A stretch of 9,334 bases of DNA. It comes from an uncultured Phycisphaerales bacterium (GTDB lineage: Bacteria > Planctomycetota > Phycisphaerae > Sedimentisphaerales > Anaerobacaceae). The stretch is taken from contig CALEZT010000014.1 in NCBI GenBank assembly GCA_937927975.1, forward strand, positions 1 to 9,334, written 5' to 3'. A program made the position numbers and the translations under genes. Below, in pieces: positions 1-6,104 of this stretch. The number at the start of each line of letters is the position of its first letter. Within the stretch, counting starts at the first letter, position 1. The notes below the pieces were generated by a model. It did not search any database, was not told where the DNA came from, and worked only from the letters and a program-made list of their open reading frames with translations.

Positions 1-324
1 ACACAAGCGCACGTGACGGCCCGCATGTCCAATCCCGAGCCAACCCCCGACCGGCTCCCGAAGAAGGGCACAGGCGCGCCCTGGGGCCCCGTGTACGGGG
101 AGCTTCTGACCTTCGACGATCCCGAGGTCCGCCTTTTGGCCATCGACCGGCTGGAGGGGTTTCACCCCGGCGGTCAGAGTCTCTACAGTCGGGTCATGGT
201 ACCGGTATGTATGGGTAAAGGAAGAAGGCTGGCCGCTTGGGCATATGTAGCGGGGCAATCCATTTTGCCGAGAGACCTTCGGCAACTGAAGGAGGTATCT
301 GTATGGAACCCGGGCAGAAAGTGA
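1..324 (+). CDS. Gamma-glutamylcyclotransferase-like protein, C-terminal part (5' end outside window)
   Basis: The frame is open from the first base, so the gene most likely begins upstream; a GTG at 13 is the first possible in-window start but has no convincing ribosome binding site. The visible part resembles the second half of the GGCT/AIG2-like fold: VYGELLTF, then a run ending in IDRLEGFHPGG (the family's LDxxEG segment), then LYSRVMVPV and a closing AAWAYVAG strand. The family's N-terminal YGTL-type substrate loop is not in the window, as expected if it is cut by the edge. Known members cleave gamma-glutamyl amides to 5-oxoproline, but the substrate cannot be told from this fragment. 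The gene's last 22 bases overlap the next gene. It is probably flanking housekeeping or accessory DNA, separate from the restriction operon. The family call is from motif pattern only. Confidence 0.6.
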   Translation, partial: TQAHVTARMSNPEPTPDRLPKKGTGAPWGPVYGELLTFDDPEVRLLAIDRLEGFHPGGQSLYSRVMVPVCMGKGRRLAAWAYVAGQSILPRDLRQLKEVSVWNPGRK

Positions 325-590
325 TCATCCGCCAAAATCCTCATCATCCTGGTGCAGAAAATATCGTGGGCACGGTGACAGTGTTCCGGCCCAAAGAGGG
401 CTTCGCGGGCTGCGACCTCGTCGACGTCCACTACAAGAATCCGCGGGACGGCAAGGGGTATACGATGCCGTTTGGCATGTCTTGTCTCGGTCCAGCGGAC
501 CCAGGCTCCCTGATTGCTCTGGCCGAGCATTATGAGGCCATGGCGACTAAACTGCGTGAGTTGGCCATCGGTACGTCATCGTCCAAGTAG
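303..590 (+). CDS. Small uncharacterised protein, possible SH3-like beta barrel
   Basis: This encodes 95 residues and I do not recognise the family. The start is ATG 303 because GGAGGT at 291-296 lies 6 nt before it; the longer in-frame start at 237 has no such site and would add residues encoded deep inside the upstream gene. The first two thirds look like short beta strands separated by glycines and prolines (GQKVIIR, IVGTVTVF, CDLVDVHY, YTMPFGMSCL), which would suit a small SH3-like or KOW-like barrel. The rest is one predicted amphipathic helix, about residues 68-88. There is no signal peptide or membrane segment. It overlaps the end of the cyclotransferase-like gene, so the two are probably translationally coupled. 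The fold suggestion is inference from strand pattern, not a family match. Confidence 0.7.
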   Translation: MEPGQKVIIRQNPHHPGAENIVGTVTVFRPKEGFAGCDLVDVHYKNPRDGKGYTMPFGMSCLGPADPGSLIALAEHYEAMATKLRELAIGTSSSK

Positions 591-649
591 CGGAATTCAG
601 CCGCTGTCAACTGCACGTCCTTCTTTCGCCTCCTCGTTTCCGAAAACCC

Positions 650-677
650 TTGACAAGGCCGTGCTTTATTGTATGAT
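650..677 (+). promoter_or_regulatory. Sigma70-type promoter of the restriction operon
   Basis: A perfect -35 box TTGACA (650-655) and a -10 box TATGAT (672-677, one mismatch to TATAAT) are separated by 16 nt. Transcription would start near 684, leaving a leader of about 65 nt before the TTG start of the XRE gene. It is the only promoter-like pair I noticed ahead of the packed run of genes from 750 onward, so it is the likely main promoter for all of them. Internal promoters inside coding regions cannot be excluded. Confidence 0.75.
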
Positions 678-684
678 ATATCAT
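673..684. promoter_or_regulatory. Perfect 12-bp palindrome over the -10 box, candidate XRE operator
   Basis: ATGATATATCAT reads the same on both strands and overlaps five bases of the -10 box through to the expected transcription start. A dimeric XRE repressor bound here would block RNA polymerase, so autorepression by the product of the gene at 750 is the natural reading. A related near-palindrome at 696-707 (CTTGATATGAAG, one mismatched pair) repeats the TGATAT half-site 24 bp downstream, and could be a second, weaker site. The palindrome is seen directly; its function is inferred. Confidence 0.5.
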
Positions 685-709
685 CTGACCGGTTGCTTGA
701 TATGAAGTG

Positions 710-732
710 ATCCGATCAGGTCCCTGTCGGAT
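710..732 (+). promoter_or_regulatory. Leader inverted repeat just before the XRE ribosome binding site
   Basis: ATCCGA (710-715) and TCGGAT (727-732) can pair as a 6-bp stem with an 11-nt loop, ending 3 nt before the AAAGGAG ribosome binding site at 736-742. It overlaps another small dyad, TGATC-C-GATCA at 708-718. It could be an additional DNA operator or a weak RNA hairpin affecting translation. No long U-run follows, so it is not a convincing terminator. It is short enough to be chance. Confidence 0.25.
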
Positions 733-749
733 TTGAAAGGAGAACAGCG

Positions 750-983
750 TTGAATGCCCAGGCTGACATACCCCGATTAGTTCGTGAGCTTCGGGAGCGA
801 ACGGGGCTCACTCAAGAGAAATTTGCGGCCAAACTCGGTGTCACTTTCCCGACAATCAACCGCTGGGAAAACGGACGCGCGAAACCATCGCCTTTGGCCA
901 TGCAGAAGATCGAGGAGCTACTTCGCAACATGGGTAAGAACGGCGCTGATCTTCTGAAGCAGTATTTCCCGGAAGAGCAATAG
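750..983 (+). CDS. XRE-family helix-turn-helix regulator (candidate controller protein)
   Basis: This is a 77-residue protein consisting of little more than one HTH_3 domain. The pattern is typical: LVRELRERTGLTQEKFAAKLGV, with the recognition helix in FPTINRWENGRAKPS (about residues 34-48) and a final helix carrying IEELLRN. The start is TTG 750, because AAAGGAG at 736-742 sits 7 nt before it and the nearby ATG at 754 is out of frame. Its size and place resemble the C (controller) proteins of Type II restriction systems, which time restriction relative to methylation; here it leads a Type I operon. Likely DNA targets are the palindromes at 673-684 and 696-707. Its stop codon overlaps the Shine-Dalgarno sequence of hsdR, so the two should be translated together. 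The regulator call is firm; repressor versus activator is not known. Confidence 0.9.
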   Translation: MNAQADIPRLVRELRERTGLTQEKFAAKLGVTFPTINRWENGRAKPSPLAMQKIEELLRNMGKNGADLLKQYFPEEQ

Positions 984-994
984 GAGGTGTCCAG

Positions 995-3328
995 GTGAAA
1001 CCTATCAACGAAGACGAAGCCGAAATTCTGATAGAGGAACACCTCCGCGAACGCGGATGGAACATCGCCGACTTTGCTATTACCCGGAAACGCTGGCGCG
1101 ATCATCTTGACGGAGATGAGGCCGACCGGGTTTTCCTCCACGAAGGCAAAATCGTCGCGATACTGGAAGCCAAAAAACCTGGGAAAGACCTGTGGGCTGC
1201 GCTGGAGCAAGCCAAGGGTTATGCTCGCGCTTATAAGCGCAATACCGGCGGGGACGTTCCCCTTCTCTTCGCAAGCGATGGCGCGATCTACCTTCGCCAG
1301 AATCTCAAAGCCAACACTCTTCCAGAGCGCATAGCTGCTTTCCCGACCCCCGCGGAATTCGGCGAATTCTTCCGCCCCCAGGCGATGGAATTACACGGCA
1401 CTCTTCGGGATTACCAGCGTGTTGCAGTCTCCCAAGTCCTCGGCGCGGCTCAGGCCGGCCGTCGACGCATGTATCTCCAGATGGCCACAGGAACGGGAAA
1501 GACCATCACGGCTGCCGGTGTCATCGCCAAGTTATGGTCCCTCGGCCTGATTCGCCGGGCTCTCTTCCTCGTAGACCGCGACGCTTTAGCGGTACAGACA
1601 GTGAAGAAGTTCACAAATCATCTGGGAGACAACTTCAATATTGAACGCGCGACCGGTGCGAAAGAGGATAAACACCGAGACATTCTGATCACGACGATCC
1701 AGCATCTGGCTGTTCGCAACAAGTACCAGAATTACGCGCCGGACCACTTCAATCTCGTGATTCTTGACGAGTGCCATCGATCCTATTTTGGCGATTGGTA
1801 CGGCGTGCTCGACCATTTCGCCAAGGGGGGTGCCATTCTCCTCGGCCTCACCGCCACGCCTGCTGACAAGGAAACGGTAAATACCGACCGGTTCTTCACC
1901 GATGCCGGTCAGTATCGCGGCCCGATCTATCGTTACACGATTCGCCAAGGCGAGACCAATCCGGAAATCTCGGAATGGGAGCGCTTGGCAGCCTGTATCC
2001 ATCACAAGTTTCATACGAACGTGGACCTCGAAGGCGTCCACGACATGGGTTTCGATTTTGAGCCGGATCAACTCGGTCGAGCTGTGGACGTGCCTCAACG
2101 CAACAAGCTCATTGCAGAAAAATACTTCGAGGACATCCTTGGGACCAGGCAACCGGTCAAGACCATGGTCTTCGCGGCCAGCATCGCCCACGCCAAGAAC
2201 CTGCGTTACGCCTTGATTGAAGAGTACAACCGCAGGAACAACCTTCCGCCCAACGATGCGGCCGCCGAGAAGTTCATCCTGGCGGTCCACAACGAGATGG
2301 CTGGAGCCCGCGAACTCATTGAGGAGTTCCAGAAGGTTACTGGTCCCGACGAACGCAAGGCCATCGTCAACCAAGCGCACAAGGACTACAACATGGCTCC
2401 GAGGCCCATTGTTCTCGTGGGCATCGGCATGCTCGACACAGGTATTGACGCTCCGGACGTTGAAGTCCTCCTCATGGCGCGACCCACAAAATCCAAGGTT
2501 CTCTATGTCCAGATGAAGGGTCGTGGTACCCGGAAGTGCAAAGAAACCGGGAAGGACATCTATAAACTCGTAGACTTCGTCGACATTGCTCATCTTGAAG
2601 CGCTTGTCACCAATGATTCGCCCGGCGTCGTGGACGAACCCGTTGAGCAGGAAGAAGAAGAGATCATTGACCGCGAGCGCGGTGGCGAAGGTGGCGGCGG
2701 TGGAGATAGCGGGGGTGACGATGGCGGTACAGAACAGGAGATGGTGATTGCCGATGTCCCTGTGCACCTTGTCTTCTCCGAAACCATCTCGCCGGCAATT
2801 CTCGAGGAGTTACGCCGCCAGGTGGAAGCCCAGCTCAAAGGCGGCCTGGAACGTGAGGGCCTCAAACAACGATTCTCTCAGACCATCCTTTGTTGGCGCT
2901 ACTTCAAAGGCACATCGTTGCCCGACCACGCCTTCCTGGCGACCTTGGGATTCGACCTGTCTGCTCTCAGAGATCTCTTTGGTGAGCCCGAAGCAACCCT
3001 CGAGGATTTCGTTGCCGTGGCCACCGGAGAAGCGGATTTCGACACCTTGCGCCGCCGCCGGGAGTTCGAGAAGTGGTCGCTGGAAAAAAAACTGAACAAG
3101 GAGCAGCGCGAAATGGTCTTGATGGTCTGCGACTTCAAACGGGCCAATCCGGATATCTTGCCGGAACAGATTCTGCGCAGCCAATGGCTTGACCAGGCTG
3201 GCGGCATCATGCGCATCAAGGCGCTGTTCGGCGGATTCGACAAGCTCATGAACCTGGCGGAAGAAGCCCTGGATATGTCGGCGGGCGCTCCCGTGGAATC
3301 GGAGGTGAACGATGGCCAAGACGCCTGA
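995..3328 (+). CDS. hsdR: Type I restriction enzyme, R (restriction/translocase) subunit
   Basis: HsdR pumps DNA with ATP and cuts it away from unmethylated target sites as part of the R2M2S1 complex. The 777 residues show the family order. The N-terminal nuclease has D44, E58-A-K60 (ILEAKK) and the Q72-xxx-Y76 motif. The SF2 motor has Walker A ATGTGKT (164-170), DECH (258-261), LTATP (285-289), a motif V region LDTGIDAP (480-487) and motif VI QMKGRGTR (506-513). An acidic stretch and a glycine-rich linker (563-578) precede a C-terminal domain (about 590-760) like that of EcoEI R, pointing to Type IB; the length fits that group. The start is GTG 995 with GGAGG at 983-987. All catalytic motifs are intact, so it should be active. 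It ends with a 17-nt overlap into hsdM. Confidence 0.95.
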   Translation: MKPINEDEAEILIEEHLRERGWNIADFAITRKRWRDHLDGDEADRVFLHEGKIVAILEAKKPGKDLWAALEQAKGYARAYKRNTGGDVPLLFASDGAIYLRQNLKANTLPERIAAFPTPAEFGEFFRPQAMELHGTLRDYQRVAVSQVLGAAQAGRRRMYLQMATGTGKTITAAGVIAKLWSLGLIRRALFLVDRDALAVQTVKKFTNHLGDNFNIERATGAKEDKHRDILITTIQHLAVRNKYQNYAPDHFNLVILDECHRSYFGDWYGVLDHFAKGGAILLGLTATPADKETVNTDRFFTDAGQYRGPIYRYTIRQGETNPEISEWERLAACIHHKFHTNVDLEGVHDMGFDFEPDQLGRAVDVPQRNKLIAEKYFEDILGTRQPVKTMVFAASIAHAKNLRYALIEEYNRRNNLPPNDAAAEKFILAVHNEMAGARELIEEFQKVTGPDERKAIVNQAHKDYNMAPRPIVLVGIGMLDTGIDAPDVEVLLMARPTKSKVLYVQMKGRGTRKCKETGKDIYKLVDFVDIAHLEALVTNDSPGVVDEPVEQEEEEIIDRERGGEGGGGGDSGGDDGGTEQEMVIADVPVHLVFSETISPAILEELRRQVEAQLKGGLEREGLKQRFSQTILCWRYFKGTSLPDHAFLATLGFDLSALRDLFGEPEATLEDFVAVATGEADFDTLRRRREFEKWSLEKKLNKEQREMVLMVCDFKRANPDILPEQILRSQWLDQAGGIMRIKALFGGFDKLMNLAEEALDMSAGAPVESEVNDGQDA

Positions 3329-4955
3329 TTTCAATCAGTTCGGCGAGGAACTATGGGAAGTCGCCAACGTCTTTCGGGACGACGCTCTGCATGCTACAGA
3401 GCGATTGGAGACCTTCAGCCTCTTCTTGTTCCTCAAACTCTGGGACGAGATCGAGATAGAACACGAGGAGGCGACCGGCAAGAAGCTGCCGGACAGCCAA
3501 CAACTTATCCCCGAGATATACCGTTTTCAAAACTGGGCCTCAGACCCGGATGGCTACGCCAAAGAGAAAGGATACGAGGATTCCATCGATTTCTGTAAGC
3601 AGATGTTCACCCATCTGGCCACTCGTGACTCTAAGCACCCGACAGCACGTGACGTGCGTCGGCTCTTCAAAGACACCGTTTTCAGGCTGCGTTATACCAC
3701 AACGGTTCGCGCGCTGGCGTCCCGTCTGCTTGGGCTCAACCTCCGGGAGGTCATGTCTCGAGGTATGGGCGAGGGTGAGCGGTACGACATCTTCGGCCGA
3801 GCTTACGAGTTCCTGCTCCAGCAGTTTGGCCAGAACAAGGAGTTCGCGGAGTACTTTACGCCGCGACACATCGTTGATCGCATGGTCCAGATCGTTGATC
3901 CGCAGATTGCCGAGACCATCTATGACCCTGCATGCGGCACCGGCGGCTTTATCGTCCGTGCCTTTGAACGGGTACGAGATCAGATCAACCGAAAGCGTAT
4001 CTCTGCTGTAGAGAAGGAGCGGATGCTCCGACAGTTGAAGGAAAAGCATCTTTTCGGCGTCGAGCACGTCCCCCTCGTTTTCAAGCTGGCGCTGATGAAT
4101 ATGATCCTCCACCGGGACGGCTCCAGCCAGCTTCAAAACGACGACAGTCTCTCCAACAAAGCCCAGGACGTTCACAAGGGCAAGTACGACGTCATCCTCG
4201 CCAATCCTCCGTTTGGTCCTACCAAACAAGAGCGCATGGCCCAGTTCGAATTTCACATCAAGCTTTACGAGGCGCTCTTCATTCAGCACATGATGAATAG
4301 CCTCAATCCGGGCGGACGGGCGGCAGTCGTCTTGAAAGAAGGCCTCCTCTTCGATTCCAAGAAGATGCTTCGGAAGATCTGCCGTAAGATGGTGGAGCAG
4401 TTCGAAGTTCTTGGTGTCCTCAGCCTTCCTAACGGCGTTTTCAACCCCTACAGTGGGGCGAAAACCAGTATCGTCGTGCTGCGCCGCCCCCTTGGCCGTG
4501 ATGATGTGCGCACATCACGGGTTTGGTTCTATCGGGTGGAAAGCGATGGCCGCGATCTCGGAGCTACTCGCCGGCCTCTGCCTGATTTCGACACGGACGG
4601 CGACCTGGATCACATGGTTTCTATTTGGCCCTACACATGGCGGCACGAAAAGGACGGCGGGGTTCGAGCGATTCTAAAGGCGGACGACCTCAAGCAGTTC
4701 GAAAGCGAGCGGTCCTGGTGGGCAACCATCGAGGACATCCGGAAGACCGATTACAACCTAACCGCCGGGCGTTACTGTCCTCACCAAGCAGCGGCCGTCG
4801 AGCATGAAAAACCCGAGGTACTGATCAACCGGCTGCTCGATCTTGAAGATGAGATCAAGACCGATCTCCAGGACCTATTGACGCTCGTGACGGTCCCGAC
4901 TTCGGTCGAGGGGCTTAAGGGATCTGTTCGGTTTGAAACATCCACAGCGGAGTAA
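3312..4955 (+). CDS. hsdM: Type I restriction enzyme, M (DNA adenine N6-methyltransferase) subunit
   Basis: HsdM transfers a methyl group from S-adenosylmethionine to N6 of adenine in the host's target sites, protecting them, and is required with HsdS for restriction. The 547-residue protein has an HsdM_N helical region (about 10-150, with FLFLKLWDE near 38-46), the EYFTPRHIV motif (180-188), the SAM-binding motif DPACGTGGF (205-213) and the catalytic NPPF (298-301) of gamma-class N6-adenine methyltransferases. The length is usual for the family and no motif is broken. ATG 3312 is preceded by GGAGGTG at 3301-3307, which lies inside the end of hsdR, so the two are translationally coupled. The C-terminal helices (about 500-535) should contact HsdS. 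Only 6 nt separate it from the PIN gene. Confidence 0.95.
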   Translation: MAKTPDFNQFGEELWEVANVFRDDALHATERLETFSLFLFLKLWDEIEIEHEEATGKKLPDSQQLIPEIYRFQNWASDPDGYAKEKGYEDSIDFCKQMFTHLATRDSKHPTARDVRRLFKDTVFRLRYTTTVRALASRLLGLNLREVMSRGMGEGERYDIFGRAYEFLLQQFGQNKEFAEYFTPRHIVDRMVQIVDPQIAETIYDPACGTGGFIVRAFERVRDQINRKRISAVEKERMLRQLKEKHLFGVEHVPLVFKLALMNMILHRDGSSQLQNDDSLSNKAQDVHKGKYDVILANPPFGPTKQERMAQFEFHIKLYEALFIQHMMNSLNPGGRAAVVLKEGLLFDSKKMLRKICRKMVEQFEVLGVLSLPNGVFNPYSGAKTSIVVLRRPLGRDDVRTSRVWFYRVESDGRDLGATRRPLPDFDTDGDLDHMVSIWPYTWRHEKDGGVRAILKADDLKQFESERSWWATIEDIRKTDYNLTAGRYCPHQAAAVEHEKPEVLINRLLDLEDEIKTDLQDLLTLVTVPTSVEGLKGSVRFETSTAE

Positions 4956-4961
4956 AAGCGG

Positions 4962-6104
4962 ATGCCCACAGCTACTGAGCGCATACAGGAAGTGACGCAG
5001 GCCATGGCGACGGGGAAACCCAAAATCGCCTTGGATACCTGTTGCGTTCAGTACTACCTCAGCAATCCGCCGGTACAGCCTTGGGCGGACTGCCTGGACC
5101 CGATCTTTCAGGCTGCCGTTGACGGCAGGATCGATCTCTACGTCAGCACCGTGGTCGTATCCGAGCTGCTCGCTCATGTCTATTTTGCCAACCGGCACAA
5201 TGCGGGCTACGACCCGGAGTTGGACCTTCTTGCCATAATTAAGCGGCACTTTCAGGTCCTTGATGTGGATGGCGCGGTCGCCAAGGCGGCGGGTAGGCTA
5301 CGAGGCAGTTACGCCCCTGGTGACAGGATTGCCCTGAAGACACCCGACGCACTGATTGGAGCTACCAGTCTGACAAACGGGCATACCCTCTTCATCACCA
5401 ACGACGCCCAGCTTGCTGACGCTCTGCCTGAGACGAATTGCATTTATCTTCGCGATGTAGCCCTGGAGTGGCTCGTCCAGAGCTACCCTAATCCCTGCTT
5501 TGACGGCAGTGCCCCGGTGTCACCTTCAAAGAGCGGCAAGGGCCTGCCGACGGGTGTATCAATGGCTTCTCTGGAACTTGGCGGGGTTCAGCCCGACCCA
5601 TCCGCCAAGTGGAAGCGTATCCTGAAGGACGCCCAGATTGTAGCCTCAGCACTGAACGAGCCCTGCGTGTTCTTCATTCTTGCAGAGAAGAACGGCCGAA
5701 GGATGGAAACTCGTGAGGTTCTGTTCTGGCACGAGAGCCTAACCGAGAGCAGACCCCCGAAAAGGGTCATCAAGAGACTTCACGAGCATCTGGCGTATTC
5801 AAGCAGAACGGGAAAGGCTGCCAACCCCCAAGGCCATATCCATGGTTTCGTGTTCGCGTCCCTGGCTCGAGAGAAAGTGCGGCAGAATCACCCTGGTTTC
5901 GCATCAAAGAGCGATCACCAGAAGCATGCGGACGCATGGAATGCCTATCTGACACCATGGCGGACCTATCGGTCGTGTCTCGACCTGCCGCAAACGACTT
6001 GGCTGCTTTGCGAGGATGGAGCGGCCCATGTGTTGACAATGACAACAACGGGTCGGTTCTTTGACCAAGCAAGGAACGTCCTCGGATGGAAGGACGAAGG
6101 ATGA
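4962..6104 (+). CDS. PIN-domain ribonuclease fused to an uncharacterised C-terminal region
   Basis: The 380-residue protein begins with a PIN nuclease domain (about 20-170) of VapC-like pattern. Its four acidic positions are visible: D25 in KIALDTCC, E68 in VVVSELL, D129 in KTPDALIGA and D148 in LFITNDAQL. PIN proteins of this kind usually cut RNA with Mg2+ or Mn2+. A loose linker rich in Ser, Gly and Pro (about 175-215) leads to a C-terminal region (about 215-375) with alternating strands and helices that I do not recognise; it has several His residues (H292, H294, H310, H319). VapC toxins are commonly near 130 residues, so this is far longer. ATG 4962 has GGAG at 4949-4952; ATG 5004 (residue 15) is an alternative that keeps the whole domain. 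It lies between hsdM and hsdS and overlaps hsdS by ATGA, so it is made with the restriction enzyme. No small antitoxin gene adjoins it. Confidence 0.8.
   Translation: MPTATERIQEVTQAMATGKPKIALDTCCVQYYLSNPPVQPWADCLDPIFQAAVDGRIDLYVSTVVVSELLAHVYFANRHNAGYDPELDLLAIIKRHFQVLDVDGAVAKAAGRLRGSYAPGDRIALKTPDALIGATSLTNGHTLFITNDAQLADALPETNCIYLRDVALEWLVQSYPNPCFDGSAPVSPSKSGKGLPTGVSMASLELGGVQPDPSAKWKRILKDAQIVASALNEPCVFFILAEKNGRRMETREVLFWHESLTESRPPKRVIKRLHEHLAYSSRTGKAANPQGHIHGFVFASLAREKVRQNHPGFASKSDHQKHADAWNAYLTPWRTYRSCLDLPQTTWLLCEDGAAHVLTMTTTGRFFDQARNVLGWKDEG

Noticed and set aside
183..530. Minus-strand open frame of 115 codons
   Set aside because: It runs opposite two better supported + strand genes and has no family-like pattern.
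591..640. Terminator after the small gene ending at 590
   Set aside because: Only very short complementary pieces such as CGG/CCG are present and no U-run follows, so no terminator is called.
514..705. Plus-strand frame running through the promoter region
   Set aside because: It reads through the -35/-10 region with a low-complexity Ser/Pro-rich product and has no ribosome binding site.
1586..2767. 393-codon open frame on the minus strand opposite hsdR
   Set aside because: It lies wholly within hsdR, whose motifs are all intact on the + strand. It has no recognisable domain or start signal and is explained by the codon bias of the real gene.
3540..4289. 249-codon open frame on the minus strand opposite hsdM
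   Set aside because: It covers the SAM-binding and NPPF motifs of hsdM in antisense and shows no domain of its own.
4962..6104. PrrC or RloC anticodon nuclease at this position
   Set aside because: Neither the ABC-type ATPase motifs nor the PrrC/RloC nuclease residues are present; the acidic residues fit a PIN domain.
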